64,000 nt of DNA from Comamonas sp. lk (GCF_900564145.1 NZ_UOOB01000001.1:1738754-1802753); one strand, 5' to 3'; numbered from the stretch's first letter, positions 28,403-39,654 are shown. The notes: generated by a model not told the origin, from the letters alone. Program-made: numbers and translations.

Positions 28403-28457
28403 TCATTTTTGATAGCGTATATCGCTGATCACATAAGCGTTTGTAGCCTAAAAAGCA
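28403..28457. repeat. Degenerate intergenic repeat, copy 5
   Basis: TTTTTGATAGCGTATATCGC, then CATAAGCGTTTGTAGCCTAAA: the repeat's motif order is well preserved here. Confidence 0.55.
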
Positions 28458-28460
28458 TAA

Positions 28461-28489
28461 AAAAAGCCGCTGCAGTGCAGCGGCTTTTT
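28461..28489. terminator. Bidirectional terminator between LapA-like gene and argG
   Basis: AAAAAGCCGCTG and CAGCGGCTTTTT arms form a compact hairpin between the convergent genes. Confidence 0.9.
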
Positions 28490-28522
28490 CGTGGTCATGC
28501 GACCAAGCGTGTGTGACGCGAA

Positions 28523-29935
<1,413 letters not shown>

Positions 29936-29955
29936 GACTGCCGGGCCGGTGTGGC

Positions 29956-30273
29956 TCAAGCGTAGTGGCAGATGTAGTGGTAAGCCTCGGTCACGCGGAT
30001 GTCGAACTTGGAGTTCGCAGGGATGTGAAAGCTCTCGCCTGCGGCGGACTGCTTCCACTCGTCGCTGCCGTCGAGCTTGTATTCGCACGCGCCGCCCACG
30101 CATTCCATGATTTCCGCAGCCGCCGTGCCAAAAGTCAAGGTGGCAGGCAAAACCACGCCCACGGACTTCTTGGTGCCGTCGGGCAGCGTGAAGCTGTGGC
30201 TGACGCACTTGCCGTCAAAGTACACATTGGCCTTGGTGGTGAGGCTGACGCCTTGAATGGATTCAGTGGTCAT
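29956..30273 (-). CDS. ppnP: Pyrimidine/purine nucleoside phosphorylase
   Basis: A 105-residue single-domain cupin formerly called UPF0345/DUF1255. It matches the family throughout: VSLTTKANVYFDGKCVSHSFTLPDGTKKSVGVVLPATLTFGTAAAEIMECVGGACEYKL, then GESFHIPANSKFDIRVTEAYHYICHY. PpnP cleaves several nucleosides with phosphate to ribose-1-phosphate and base in nucleotide salvage. The ribosome-binding site before ATG 30273 is weak. Confidence 0.93.
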   Translation of the reverse strand: MTTESIQGVSLTTKANVYFDGKCVSHSFTLPDGTKKSVGVVLPATLTFGTAAAEIMECVGGACEYKLDGSDEWKQSAAGESFHIPANSKFDIRVTEAYHYICHYA

Positions 30274-30359
30274 GGAAAAGGGCGCAAAGCGCGGTCAAAG
30301 GTCAAAACCAGTCATTTTAGGCCAGGCCTCAGCCTGCTGCGCGAATGCCCCAAAGAACA

Positions 30360-30381
30360 AGAGCCCCGATAGTGGGGCTCT
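30360..30381. terminator. Weak hairpin between ppnP and the glycine-zipper gene
   Basis: AGAGCCCC and GGGGCTCT arms around a 6-base loop, without a proper T-run. It could end the glycine-zipper transcript. Confidence 0.4.
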
Positions 30382-30412
30382 GGGTTCACGCAATCAGCGA
30401 TGGCTGGCGTGC

Positions 30413-31183
30413 TTATCGACGCCAGCCGTGGTTGCCGGGGCGTGGGTAGTAGCCGCCATGGCCACGGTAGTAATGGCTGGGGCGGGTGGCGTAGTAGGCG
30501 CCGGCACCGATCACGGCGCCGATCAGCAGCGGTGCCACGTAGTCAGAAGCCGAATAGCTGCCGCTGGAATAAGCCGGTGCCACGGGCTGGGGCGTGTAGT
30601 AGCCGCCCTGGTAGCCTTGCGGATAGTCACCGGGGTAGCCGTTCTGGTAGGTGGTCGAGTAAGCGGCCTGAGGCGGCTGCTGATTGCTGTAGTAGCCGTT
30701 GCTGCCATAGGCGGCATCATTGTTGGCCGGCTGCACGCTCAGCGCGATCCAGTCGCCGGGGGGCGTGCTGGTCTGTGTGGTGTAGTTGCGGCCCCGGTAC
30801 TCATAGACCACGTTGTAGCCCACGGTCTGGTTGCGGTAGAAGGTTTGCGTGCCGCATTGGCGCACGGTCTGATACTGGGCCGGGCCGGAGGTTTCGGCCT
30901 GATTGCCCAGCATGGCACCGCCCACAACGCCGGCCGCCGTGGCCGCTGCACGTCCGCCGCCGCCGCCAATGGCATTGCCCAGCACGCCACCGGCAATGGC
31001 GCCAATGACGGCACCTGCGCCAGTGCTGCGCGGTGCCACGGCCACCGTCTGGTCATTGCAAACCTGCTGGGGTACGGCGACCTGTTGGGTAATCGGGGTG
31101 GTGGACAGCACGCGACCTTGCTCCTGGGCCAGGGCCACAGTGCCGGTTGCTGCTGCAAGAGTCATTACGACCAGGGTCTTCAT
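30413..31183 (-). CDS. Glycine-zipper 2TM domain outer-membrane/periplasmic protein
   Basis: A 256-residue secreted protein with signal peptide KTLVVMTLAAATGTVALAQE. A glycine-zipper helix pair (GAGAVIGAIAGGVLGNAIGGGGGRAAATAAGVVGGAMLG, residues about 55-95) is followed by a beta-like QTVRQCGTQTFYRNQTVGYNVVYEYRGRNYT segment. The middle is rich in Tyr, Gln and Pro, and a second short hydrophobic stretch near the end (APLLIGAVIGAGAYYA) precedes a Gly/His/Arg tail. Such proteins associate with the outer membrane; the specific function is unknown. GGAG precedes ATG 31183. Confidence 0.8.
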   Translation of the reverse strand: MKTLVVMTLAAATGTVALAQEQGRVLSTTPITQQVAVPQQVCNDQTVAVAPRSTGAGAVIGAIAGGVLGNAIGGGGGRAAATAAGVVGGAMLGNQAETSGPAQYQTVRQCGTQTFYRNQTVGYNVVYEYRGRNYTTQTSTPPGDWIALSVQPANNDAAYGSNGYYSNQQPPQAAYSTTYQNGYPGDYPQGYQGGYYTPQPVAPAYSSGSYSASDYVAPLLIGAVIGAGAYYATRPSHYYRGHGGYYPRPGNHGWRR

Positions 31184-31319
31184 GCTTTTCTCCAATCTCA
31201 GTACTTAACGCACCAGAGCAGCTAAAAGTTTAGTCCCAGCTTGTGAAGTGCAAGAGCCAGTAGGGTAAATCTAGGTAAACCCTTGCGCTTATGTGAGTGT
31301 TTGCTTCTGGTGATGCTCT

Positions 31320-31679
31320 TCAGTCTGCGCGATCTTGCCAGTCCTCGGGCTTGAAGCCCACGGTGACCTGGCCGTCAGCCCATTCCACCACGGGACGCTT
31401 GATGGTGCTGGCGTGCTCCTGCATCACGGCGGCGGCGCTGGACTCGTCCACGGCGCCGGCCTTGGTGGCCTCGTCCAGCTTGCGCCAGCTTGTGCCCTGG
31501 CGGTTGAGCAGCTTTTCCCAGCCCACGGCTGCCATCCAGTGCGGCAGGCGTTCGGTGGGCACGCCTTGTTTCTTGAAATCGTGGAACTGGTAGTCAATAC
31601 CGTGCTCGGTCAGCCAGTTGCGGGCTTTCTTGACGGTGTCGCAATTGGGGATTCCAAAAAGGGTGACGCGAGTGCTCAT
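31320..31679 (-). CDS. ArsC/Spx-family reductase (YffB-like)
   Basis: A 119-residue thioredoxin-fold protein. GIPNCDTVKKARNWL places one catalytic cysteine near residue 13 without a CxxC partner. The later TIKRPVVEW motif carries the Arg-Pro of the ArsC/YffB family. Members are glutathione-dependent thiol reductase-like; arsenate reductase activity is not implied, since the extra arsenate-binding residues cannot be confirmed by eye. AGGAG precedes ATG 31679. It is divergent from folC, 85 bp away. Confidence 0.88.
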   Translation of the reverse strand: MSTRVTLFGIPNCDTVKKARNWLTEHGIDYQFHDFKKQGVPTERLPHWMAAVGWEKLLNRQGTSWRKLDEATKAGAVDESSAAAVMQEHASTIKRPVVEWADGQVTVGFKPEDWQDRAD

Positions 31680-31764
31680 AAGTGGGCTCCTGTAATGGCT
31701 TGAAGCATTTGTCTATCTGGGCCGGCCATAAGGCCTCTAGGGCTGGGCGACAATAGCGCGCAGT

Positions 31765-33090
31765 ATGCACACCACATTTCCCTCTCTGGATGAATGGCTG
31801 GCTTATTGCGAGCGACTGCATCCCCAAAATATTGCCCTGGGCCTGGACCGCGTGCGCGAAGTTGCGCAACGCATGGGTCTGCATTTTGAATGCCCCGTCA
31901 TCACGGTGGCCGGAACCAATGGCAAAGGTTCTACCTGCGCCATGCTGGAAGCCGTTGCCCTGCAATCGGGCTACCGCCCCGGCGTTTTCACCTCGCCCCA
32001 TCTGGTGCATTTCGAGGAGCGCTGCCGCGTAGGGGGCGAGATTGTCTCGGCCCCGCAGCTGATGGCTCACTTCGAACAGGTGGAGCAAGCCCGGGTGCAG
32101 GACGGTAAAGAGGTGGCGCTCACTTACTTTGAGTTCACCACGCTGGCCATTCTTCATCTGATGAGCCAGTCCAAGCTGGATGTAGCGATTTTGGAAGTCG
32201 GTCTGGGCGGGCGACTGGATGCCACCAACATCGTGGATGCCGATTGCGCCGTCATCACCAGCATCGACCTGGATCACATGGAGCTGCTGGGCCCGGACCG
32301 CGAAAGCATAGGCCGCGAGAAGGCCGGCATCATGCGCGCCGGCCGCCCCGTGGTGGTCAGCGATCCGGTGCCGCCGCAAAGTGTGATCGACCATGCCGCC
32401 GAAATCGGTGCCGATCTCTGGCGCTTTGGCAAGGACTTCAATTACGACGGCGACAAGCAGCAGTGGGGCTGGGCCGGTCGTGGTCGCCGTTACGCCGGTC
32501 TGGCCTATCCGGCACTGCGCGGCGCCAATCAGTTGGTCAATGCCGCCGGTGTGCTGGCCGCGTTCGAGGCGATTCGCTCTCTGCTGCCCGTCACGGCCCA
32601 GGCCGTGCGTACCGGCCTGTCCATGGTGGAGCTGCCCGGACGCTTTCAGATCGTTCCCGGCCAGCCCACGCTGGTGCTGGATGTGGCGCACAACCCGCAC
32701 TCGGTGGCGGCGCTCACGGCTAATCTGGATGCCATGGGCTATTTTCCCCGTACCCACGCCGTATTCGGTGCCATGGCGGACAAGGACTGGGTGCCCATGC
32801 TTACCAAGGTGGCTCCGCTGATCGATCACTGGTACTTCACCGACCTGCCCACGGCGCGTGCGGATTCGGCACAAGGCCTCAAGGCCAAGCTCGAGGAGTT
32901 GCAGGCTACGGCAGGGTTGCGCAAGGATGTGAGCCTGCAAACCTTTGCCAGACCCCAGCAGGCGCTGGACGCGGCCGTGGAGGCTTCGGATGCGGCTGAT
33001 AGAATCGTGGTCTTTGGCTCGTTCTTCACCGTGGGTGGTGTGCTGCAAAACGGCACTCCCCGTCTGAGCGCCAAGCATCTGGGCCATTGA
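31765..33090 (+). CDS. folC: Bifunctional folylpolyglutamate synthase/dihydrofolate synthase
   Basis: A 441-residue Mur-ligase-family enzyme. It couples glutamate to dihydropteroate and extends the polyglutamate tail of folates. Motifs: ATP loop VAGTNGKGSTCAMLEA (near residue 50), TSPHLVHFEERCRV, YFEFTTLAIL, LGGRLDATNIVDADCAVIT, and VLDVAHNPHSVAAL (near residue 305). It heads the rightward folC-SPOR-cvpA-purF-metZ-gltX run, a gene order common in Burkholderiales. Confidence 0.95.
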   Translation: MHTTFPSLDEWLAYCERLHPQNIALGLDRVREVAQRMGLHFECPVITVAGTNGKGSTCAMLEAVALQSGYRPGVFTSPHLVHFEERCRVGGEIVSAPQLMAHFEQVEQARVQDGKEVALTYFEFTTLAILHLMSQSKLDVAILEVGLGGRLDATNIVDADCAVITSIDLDHMELLGPDRESIGREKAGIMRAGRPVVVSDPVPPQSVIDHAAEIGADLWRFGKDFNYDGDKQQWGWAGRGRRYAGLAYPALRGANQLVNAAGVLAAFEAIRSLLPVTAQAVRTGLSMVELPGRFQIVPGQPTLVLDVAHNPHSVAALTANLDAMGYFPRTHAVFGAMADKDWVPMLTKVAPLIDHWYFTDLPTARADSAQGLKAKLEELQATAGLRKDVSLQTFARPQQALDAAVEASDAADRIVVFGSFFTVGGVLQNGTPRLSAKHLGH

Positions 33091-33160
33091 AACTGATAGG
33101 GTCGCTATCGAGTCGCCTGGCTGCAGCCTGCAAGAGCTGTGGCTAGCGCTCGAATTAGGC
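33091..33160. repeat. Degenerate intergenic repeat, copy 7
   Basis: AACTGATAGGGTCGCTATCG, then AGCTGTGGCTAGCGCTCG between folC and the SPOR gene; weakly conserved. Confidence 0.4.
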
Positions 33161-33201
33161 CGTAAATGGGCTGTCTTCAGGCCCGAATGAGTCCGTATTA
33201 C

Positions 33202-34140
33202 ATGGCACTTTTCAATATTCGTTGGCCGGGCAAGAAAAACGACGCGGCAGACTCCACAGCGGGCGCCAAGCGTCCCAGCCGTCTGCCTCAGGGCGAGACC
33301 GTGGAAGCCATGCGCCGTCGTGCACGTCATCGCCTCATCGGTGCGGCCGTGCTGGTACTGGTGGGCGTGGTGGGCTTTCCGCTGCTGTTCGATACCCAGC
33401 CGCGCCCGATTCCTGTCGATATCCCCATCGAGATTCCGGATCGCGACAACGCCGCGCCCGTGGTGGTGCCTGGCAGCCGTGGGACGGGTGCGACGAATGC
33501 GCCTACCGGGCACGTAGCCGCTGGCGCCTCGCTGGATGATGGCGAAGAGGTATTGGCTCCCGCCCCCGCTCCTGCAGTTTCTGCGCCGCGTGCGGCCGTG
33601 GCTGCCACACCGGCCCCGGCTGCTGCCATCGTGGCGCCTGCGGCTCCCGTGGTTGCGGCGATTGCGCCGCCTGCGCCCAAGCCTGAGGTCAAGAAGCCGG
33701 AACCCAAACCTGAACCTAAGCCCGAACCCAAGCCGGAAGCCAAGCCCAAGCCCGAGGTGAAGAAGCCCGAGCACAAGCTGGAAGCAAAGCCGGAACCTAA
33801 GCCCGAGCCCAAACACAAGCCGGATACCAGCAAAAGCGATGATGCGGCCCGTGCCCGTGCGCTGCTGGAAGGCCGCAGTGCGCCGGAAGCCTCAGCAGCC
33901 AAAGAGTCGGCTGGCGGCAACGAGCGCTTTATCGTGCAGATCGGCGCTTTTGCCGAGGTCGGCAAGGCCAATGAAATCAAGTCCAAGCTCGGTGGCGGTG
34001 CCTTCACCCAGACCGTGGATACCAAGGATGGCAAGCGTACCCGCGTGCGCATGGGGCCTTTCAAGAGTCGCGAGGAAGCCGATAAAGCGGCTGCGCGTGC
34101 CAAGGGGCTGGGCCTGCCGGCTTCGGTGTTCAAGGGCTGA
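33202..34140 (+). CDS. SPOR-domain membrane protein (DedD-like)
   Basis: About 312 residues. The cytoplasmic N-terminus is followed by one helix (HRLIGAAVLVLVGVVGFPLLF), a long Ala/Pro-rich periplasmic linker with about ten Lys-Pro-Glu-Pro repeats (residues about 155-205), and a C-terminal SPOR domain (ERFIVQIGAFAEVGKANEIKSKL...RVRMGPFKSREEADKAAARAKGLGLPASVF). SPOR domains bind denuded glycan strands at the division septum. ATG 33202 is chosen; ATG 33187, five codons upstream, is equally possible, and neither has a clear ribosome-binding site. Confidence 0.88.
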   Translation: MALFNIRWPGKKNDAADSTAGAKRPSRLPQGETVEAMRRRARHRLIGAAVLVLVGVVGFPLLFDTQPRPIPVDIPIEIPDRDNAAPVVVPGSRGTGATNAPTGHVAAGASLDDGEEVLAPAPAPAVSAPRAAVAATPAPAAAIVAPAAPVVAAIAPPAPKPEVKKPEPKPEPKPEPKPEAKPKPEVKKPEHKLEAKPEPKPEPKHKPDTSKSDDAARARALLEGRSAPEASAAKESAGGNERFIVQIGAFAEVGKANEIKSKLGGGAFTQTVDTKDGKRTRVRMGPFKSREEADKAAARAKGLGLPASVFKG

Positions 34141-34174
34141 TGCCGCTGCCTGAGCGTTGTGGGGTGTTGCCTTG

Positions 34175-34687
34175 ATGACCACGCTGGACTGGATTTTTGT
34201 GGCCGTTGTGCTGGGCTCCATGTTGTTGGGGGCCTGGCGCGGTCTGGTCTATGAGGTGCTGTCGCTGCTGGGCTGGGTTGTGGCCTTTGTTGTCGCCCGC
34301 AGCTGGGCGCATGAGGTGGCCGTGTGGCTGCCGCTCGATGGCTGGGATATGCAGCTGCGCTATGCCGCAGGCTTTGTATTGCTGCTGGTGGGGGCCATGT
34401 TTGCCTGGGGGCTGGTGTCCTGGCTGGTCAAACAACTGATAGAAGCTGTGGGTTTGCGTCCGGTGGACAGAGCCTTGGGCTCACTCTTTGGTATCTTGCG
34501 GGCCATGGTGCTGTTGCTGGTGCTGGCCCTGGTGATTCGATATACGCCGCTGCACAGTGCGCATTGGTGGCAGGAGTCGGCGCTGGCGCCGTTTCTGTCG
34601 CAGGCCTTGGGGTGGGTGCAGCCCGCGCTGCCCGGGCAGTGGGAGCAATGGCAGTGGGAACAAATTTTGCCAGCCGCTTCTTCTTGA
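34175..34687 (+). CDS. cvpA: CvpA family protein
   Basis: A 170-residue protein with four helices. The family core is TTLDWIFVAVVLGSMLLGAWRGLVYEVLSLLGWVVAFVVARSWA, and RPVDRALGSLFGILRAMVLLLVLAL follows. CvpA is linked to colicin V production and to envelope and bile stress in enterobacteria; its molecular role is uncertain. It lies 34 bp after the SPOR gene and before purF, as in E. coli (dedD-cvpA-purF). Confidence 0.9.
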   Translation: MTTLDWIFVAVVLGSMLLGAWRGLVYEVLSLLGWVVAFVVARSWAHEVAVWLPLDGWDMQLRYAAGFVLLLVGAMFAWGLVSWLVKQLIEAVGLRPVDRALGSLFGILRAMVLLLVLALVIRYTPLHSAHWWQESALAPFLSQALGWVQPALPGQWEQWQWEQILPAASS

Positions 34688-34882
34688 GGCGGGCTGGTTT
34701 GTCTCCAAATACCGAGGGTGTCTGGAGACTGACAGGGTTGCGGCCAGGTGCTGCGGCTCTGGACTGGAGTTCGGTGCAGAGGCATAAGCTCTGCGCCTGA
34801 TGTCAAACGCAGGCCGGCCAATGGGTGGCGAGGCAGGCGAGTGTGGCGAGGGATTGCCTTCGCGAACAGATGGAACGCTACT

Positions 34883-36391
34883 ATGTGTGGAATCGTTGGT
34901 GTGGTCAGCACCGCACCCGTGAATCAGCTGATTTATGACGCTTTGCTGCTGCTGCAGCACCGTGGTCAGGATGCCGCCGGCATCGTGACCCAGCAGGAAC
35001 GCAAGTTCTTCATGCACAAGGCCAAGGGCATGGTGAAGGACGTGTTCCGCACCCGCAACATGCGTGCTCTGCCCGGCAATGTGGGCCTGGGCCAGGTGCG
35101 CTATCCCACGGCCGGCAATGCATCCAGCGAGGAAGAGGCCCAGCCCTTCTATGTGAATGCACCGTTCGGCATCGTGATGGTGCACAACGGCAACCTCACC
35201 AACGCCAAGCAGCTGCGCAGCGAGCTGGCGGAGACCGACCACCGCCATACCAACACCGAGAGCGACTCCGAAGTGCTGCTCAACGTGCTGGCCCATGAGA
35301 TTGGCCGCGCCTCCAGCGGCGCGCCGCTCAAGACCGAAGATGTGTTCCAGGCCGTGCGTGCCGTGCACAAGCGCATCAAGGGCTCGTATGCCGTGATCGC
35401 CTTGATCGCCGGTTACGGCCTGCTGGCCTTCCGCGATCCCTTCGGCATCCGCCCCCTGTGCCTGGGCAAGGGCGCAGACGGCACGCATATGCTGGCCAGC
35501 GAATCCGTGGCCCTGGAAGGCACGCTGCACCAGTTCGAACGCGATGTGGCACCTGGCGAAGCCGTGTTCATCAGCAACGACGGCACGGTGCACAGCGAGC
35601 AATGCAGCGACAAGAGCGAGCTGCACCCTTGCGTGTTCGAATACGTTTATCTGGCCCGTCCGGACTCGACCATGGACGGCATCTCCGTCTATCAGGCCCG
35701 TCTGAACATGGGCGAGACCCTGGCCAAGCGCGTGGTCTCCGTGGTGCCGCCCAACGAAATCGATGCAGTGATTCCGATTCCGGAATCCAGCCGCCCCAGC
35801 GCCATGCAACTGGCACAGCTCTTGGGCATCCCTTACCGCGAAGGATTTGTGAAAAACCGCTACGTGGGCCGTACCTTCATCATGCCGGGCCAGGGCGCAC
35901 GCAAGAAATCGGTGCGCCAGAAGCTCAATGCCATCGGCAGCGAGTTCAAGGGCCGCAACGTGCTGCTGGTGGACGACTCCATCGTGCGCGGTACGACCTC
36001 CAAGGAAATCGTGCAGATGGCCCGCGACGCCGGTGCCAACAAAGTCTATCTGGCCTCGGCCGCGCCTCCCGTGCGCCACCCCAACGTCTACGGCATCGAC
36101 ATGCCCACCCGCACCGAGCTGGTGGCCTATGGCCGCACGGTGGAAGAAATTCGCCAGGTCATTGGCTGCGACGCGCTGATTTATCAAGACGTGGATGCCA
36201 TGAAGCAGGCCGTGGGCAAGATCAACACGGCGGTTAAAGGTTTTGAAGCCTCCTGCTTTGATGGCGTCTACATCACCGGCGATATCTCCGACGACGAAGT
36301 CACCGCCCTCAACGAAGGCCGCAACCGTGGTGCAGAGGAAGAGCAGGAAGACACTTCCCGCCTGTCTCTGCCCAACGCCCAGGAAAACTGA
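34883..36391 (+). CDS. purF: Amidophosphoribosyltransferase
   Basis: A 502-residue enzyme of the first committed step of purine synthesis: it transfers glutamine amide nitrogen to PRPP. The start is fixed by MCGIVGVV, because Cys2 becomes the N-terminal nucleophile; there is no propeptide, as in E. coli. Other motifs are LLLQHRGQDAAGI, the PRPP loop VLLVDDSIVRGTTSKEIVQMARDAGA (near residue 365) and the YGRTVEEI region. Longer in-frame starts upstream are rejected because of the nucleophile requirement. Confidence 0.97.
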   Translation: MCGIVGVVSTAPVNQLIYDALLLLQHRGQDAAGIVTQQERKFFMHKAKGMVKDVFRTRNMRALPGNVGLGQVRYPTAGNASSEEEAQPFYVNAPFGIVMVHNGNLTNAKQLRSELAETDHRHTNTESDSEVLLNVLAHEIGRASSGAPLKTEDVFQAVRAVHKRIKGSYAVIALIAGYGLLAFRDPFGIRPLCLGKGADGTHMLASESVALEGTLHQFERDVAPGEAVFISNDGTVHSEQCSDKSELHPCVFEYVYLARPDSTMDGISVYQARLNMGETLAKRVVSVVPPNEIDAVIPIPESSRPSAMQLAQLLGIPYREGFVKNRYVGRTFIMPGQGARKKSVRQKLNAIGSEFKGRNVLLVDDSIVRGTTSKEIVQMARDAGANKVYLASAAPPVRHPNVYGIDMPTRTELVAYGRTVEEIRQVIGCDALIYQDVDAMKQAVGKINTAVKGFEASCFDGVYITGDISDDEVTALNEGRNRGAEEEQEDTSRLSLPNAQEN

Positions 36392-36718
36392 ACTTCCGCT
36401 CTTCCCCGGCCGGCGGCGCAGATGCCGCAGGCCTTGCGATGCATTGCCCGGGCAGCGCATCGTGATCGGGAGGACAATGGAGGCCGGGATTTCCCCGTTC
36501 ATTCAAAAGATGAGCTGGCTGCGCATGCTAATCAATGATTTCAGCTTGTTTCAATTTTGAAATCGATCAAAGACTTGCGCAGACCGCTCCTTTTTTAATA
36601 CCTCGGCAGATGCGTATGCTGCCGGCACGGATCGGCAAGATGAAAATGGGAGGTGGCCGTTGAAAAGGCCACTTCGTGTTTTCAGGGGCCGTGTCTGAAC
36701 CACTTGGATCTGACGATT
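36392..36718. promoter_or_regulatory. purF-metZ intergenic region with leader hairpins
   Basis: 327 bp without a gene, including an AT-rich stretch near 36540-36600. Three hairpins precede metZ: CGGCAG/CTGCCG (36604-36624), AGGTGGCC/GGCCACTT (36651-36674, closed by G-T at one position) and TTCAG/CTGAA (36680-36699). The spacing suggests a structured leader. I could not match a SAM-II or SAH riboswitch core by eye. Confidence 0.35.
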
Positions 36719-37930
36719 GTGACTACAAAGACATTACCCGAAGGTTTGCATCCCGACACCCTGGCCGTGCGCGAAGCCGTTGAGCGCAGCCAGTGGGGCG
36801 AGCACAGCGAAGCGCTGTACATGACCAGCAGCTTTGTGCAGCCCGACTGCGCCACCGCTGCGCGCCGCTTTGCCAACGAAGAGCCAGGCTACACCTATAG
36901 CCGCACGACCAATCCCACGGTCACCAGCTTCGAGCGCCGTCTGGCGGCCATGGAAGGCACGGAATGCGCCGTGGCCACCTCCACCGGCATGTCGGCCATC
37001 TTGCTGGTTGCGCTGACTGCCTTGAAGGCAGGCGATCATGTGATCTGCTCGCTGTCCATGTTCGGCTCCACCATCAAGCTGCTGGGCACTGAAATGGCCC
37101 GCTTCGGTGTGGAAACCACGTTTGTGCCCCAAACCGACGTCGCCGCCTGGAAGGCTGCCGTCAAGCCCAATACCCGTCTGCTGTTTGCCGAGACGCCCAC
37201 CAATCCGCTGACCGATCTGTGCGACATCGCGGCGCTGGCCGAAGTGGCCCATGCCAACAATGCCTTGCTGGCCGTGGACAACAGCTTTGCCACGCCCATT
37301 CTGCAGCAGCCGGCCAAGCTGGGTGCAGACATCGTCGTGCACTCGGGCACCAAGTTCCTCGACGGTCAGGGCCGCGTGATGGCCGGTGCCGTCTGCGGCT
37401 CGGTGGCGCTGGTGGACAAGGTCATGGGTACGTTCTTGCGCAGCGGCGGTCTGAATATCGCCCCGTTCAACGCCTGGGTGGTGATGAAGGGCCTGGAAAC
37501 CCTGTCCCTGCGCGTCAAGGCGCAAAGCGCTGCCGCGCTGGAGCTGGCCACCTGGCTGGAGTCTCACCCCAAGGTGGCCCGCGTGTACTACCCCGGTCTC
37601 AAGAGCCACGGTCAGCACGAGCTGGCCATGCGCCAGCAAAACGGCATGGGCGGTGCGGTGCTGGCCTTTGATGTGGTGGGCGAGGGTGCCGAGCAACTGC
37701 GCGCCAATGCCTTCCACGTGGTGGACAGCACCCAGGTGTGCTCCATCACCGCCAACCTGGGCGATGTGAAAACCACCATCACCCATCCGGCCAGCACCTC
37801 GCACGGCCGCTTGACCGAAGAACAGCGCCAGGCCGCTGGCGTGGGTCAGGGTCTGATTCGTATCTCCGTGGGTCTCGAGCATCTCGAAGATCTGAAAAAC
37901 GATGTCGCCCGCGGACTGGACACACTGTAA
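36719..37930 (+). CDS. metZ: O-succinylhomoserine sulfhydrylase
   Basis: A 403-residue PLP-dependent Cys/Met metabolism enzyme. The PLP lysine lies in [20 protein letters not shown] (near residue 210). [38 protein letters not shown] and the C-terminal [34 protein letters not shown] are typical. The sequence resembles the direct-sulfhydrylation MetZ group (O-succinylhomoserine plus sulfide to homocysteine) more than cystathionine gamma-synthase. The start is GTG 36719 by family alignment; another GTG at 36653 would add 22 residues. Its stop overlaps the gltX start (TAATG). Confidence 0.88.
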   Translation: MTTKTLPEGLHPDTLAVREAVERSQWGEHSEALYMTSSFVQPDCATAARRFANEEPGYTYSRTTNPTVTSFERRLAAMEGTECAVATSTGMSAILLVALTALKAGDHVICSLSMFGSTIKLLGTEMARFGVETTFVPQTDVAAWKAAVKPNTRLLFAETPTNPLTDLCDIAALAEVAHANNALLAVDNSFATPILQQPAKLGADIVVHSGTKFLDGQGRVMAGAVCGSVALVDKVMGTFLRSGGLNIAPFNAWVVMKGLETLSLRVKAQSAAALELATWLESHPKVARVYYPGLKSHGQHELAMRQQNGMGGAVLAFDVVGEGAEQLRANAFHVVDSTQVCSITANLGDVKTTITHPASTSHGRLTEEQRQAAGVGQGLIRISVGLEHLEDLKNDVARGLDTL

Positions 37931-39336
37931 TGACACAAAAAATTCGTACCCGTTTTGCCCCGTCGCCTACCGGCTTCATCCACCTGGGCAATATTCGTTC
38001 GGCTCTGTACCCCTGGGCCTTTGCCCGTGCCAATGGCGGCGACTTCGTGCTGCGCATCGAAGACACCGATCTGGAGCGTTCCACCCAGGCATCGGTGGAC
38101 GTGATCATCGAAGGCATGGCCTGGCTGCAGCTGGACCACGACGAAGGTCCGTTCTATCAAATGCAGCGCATCGAGCGCTACAAGGAAGTGCTGGCGCAGT
38201 TGGTGGCCAAGGGCTATGTCTATCCCTGCTATATGAGCATGCAAGAGTTGGATGCTCTGCGCGAAAAGCAGATGGCCAACAAGGAAAAGCCCCGCTACGA
38301 CGGTACCTGGCGTCCCGAAGACGGCAAGGTGCTGCCGGCGATTCCCGAAGGCGTCAAGCCCGTGCTGCGTTTCAAGACACCCCAGAGCGGCGTCGTGGCC
38401 TGGGAAGACAAGTGCAAAGGCCGTATAGAGTTCCAGAACACCGAGCTCGACGATCTGGTGATCGCCCGCCCCGACGGCACGCCCACCTATAACTTCTGCG
38501 TCTGCGTCGATGACATGGACATGAACATTACCCACGTGATTCGTGGCGATGATCACGTCAACAACACGCCGCGCCAGATCCATATCTTCGAAGCCCTGGG
38601 TGCCGCCGTGCCCGTGTTCGCCCATCTGCCGACCGTGCTCAACGAGCAGGGCGAGAAGATGAGCAAGCGCAACGGCGCCAAGGCCGTGACCCAGTACCGT
38701 GACGAAGGCTATCTGCCCGATGCCATGGTGAACTATCTGGCCCGTCTGGGCTGGAGCCACGGCGACGATGAAATCTTCAGCCGCGCCCAGTTCCTGGAGT
38801 GGTTCAACCTGGATCACCTGGGTCGCAGCGCCGGTCAGTTTGACGAAGCCAAGCTGCGCTGGGTCAATGCCCAGCACATGAAGGCCATGGACGACGTGGC
38901 GCTGGCCGCCATGGTCAAGCCTTTCGTGGTCAAGGCTGGTGTCGATGCCGCCTTGCTCGATGCTGATGACCGCTTGGTGCGCATCACGGCCTTGTTCAAG
39001 GATCGCTGCGAAACCCTGGTGGATCTGGCCAACTGGGCCAAGGTCTTCTATGTGGATGCCGTGGAACGCAATGCTGAGGACTATGCCAAGCACGTGACCG
39101 AAGCAGCCACGCCGGTGCTTGATGCCTTTGCTGCAGCCATGCAAACCGTGGAATGGACCAAGGAAGCCATTGCCGCTGCCATCAAGGAAGTGCTCAAGGC
39201 CCAGGGCGTGAAGATGCCTGTGCTGGCCATGCCGGTACGTGTTTTGACCGTGGGCACGGCCCATACGCCATCGGTGGATGCGGTGCTGGAATTGCTTGGA
39301 CGTGAAAAAGTTATCGCGCGTTTGAAAAATCGCTAA
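37930..39336 (+). CDS. gltX: Glutamyl-tRNA synthetase
   Basis: A 468-residue class I aminoacyl-tRNA synthetase. The HIGH-type motif is in [22 protein letters not shown] (residues about 8-29), and KMSKR is [12 protein letters not shown] (near residue 245). [10 protein letters not shown] and [19 protein letters not shown] confirm GluRS. Length is normal. The gene is coupled to metZ by a one-base overlap and is immediately followed by a tRNA array containing several tRNA-Glu(TTC) genes, its own substrate. A sigma-70-like promoter for that array overlaps its last codons. Confidence 0.97.
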   Translation: MTQKIRTRFAPSPTGFIHLGNIRSALYPWAFARANGGDFVLRIEDTDLERSTQASVDVIIEGMAWLQLDHDEGPFYQMQRIERYKEVLAQLVAKGYVYPCYMSMQELDALREKQMANKEKPRYDGTWRPEDGKVLPAIPEGVKPVLRFKTPQSGVVAWEDKCKGRIEFQNTELDDLVIARPDGTPTYNFCVCVDDMDMNITHVIRGDDHVNNTPRQIHIFEALGAAVPVFAHLPTVLNEQGEKMSKRNGAKAVTQYRDEGYLPDAMVNYLARLGWSHGDDEIFSRAQFLEWFNLDHLGRSAGQFDEAKLRWVNAQHMKAMDDVALAAMVKPFVVKAGVDAALLDADDRLVRITALFKDRCETLVDLANWAKVFYVDAVERNAEDYAKHVTEAATPVLDAFAAAMQTVEWTKEAIAAAIKEVLKAQGVKMPVLAMPVRVLTVGTAHTPSVDAVLELLGREKVIARLKNR

Positions 39337-39351
39337 AAACCTGTCTATAAT
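39322..39351 (+). promoter_or_regulatory. Predicted sigma-70 promoter of the first tRNA array
   Basis: TTGAAA (39322-39327), 18-bp spacer, TATAAT (39346-39351). The -35 box lies within the 3' end of gltX and the first tRNA begins about 50 bp after the predicted start site. Confidence 0.7.
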
Positions 39352-39408
39352 TCAAGGCTCTGCACAACGCGACAAATTAAAAGTTGCAAAGCGCAAAGTG
39401 AGAATTTT

Positions 39409-39484
<76 letters not shown>

Positions 39485-39529
39485 AAATTTGATGACGGCT
39501 GATTGAGAAATCAGAATCGTTCTAGGATT

Positions 39530-39605
39530 GACCCTATCGTCTAGAGGCCTAGGACATCACCCTTTCACGGTGAGTACCGGGGTTCGAATCCCCGTAGGGT
39601 CGCCA
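39530..39605 (+). tRNA. tRNA-Glu(TTC), array copy 1
   Basis: A 76-nt cloverleaf with encoded CCA. Anticodon loop CTTTCAC (anticodon TTC); acceptor GACCCTA pairs with TAGGGTC. Confidence 0.97.
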
Positions 39606-39654
39606 AGTTTGAAGCGCTGGTAGCTATTGAAAAAAATAGTGAAGCTTCCTGCCA

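Noticed and set aside
31594..33816. 740-codon frame on the minus strand across folC and the SPOR gene
   Set aside because: Overlaps two well-supported genes, and its end includes part of the ArsC-like gene in another frame; no recognisable domain.
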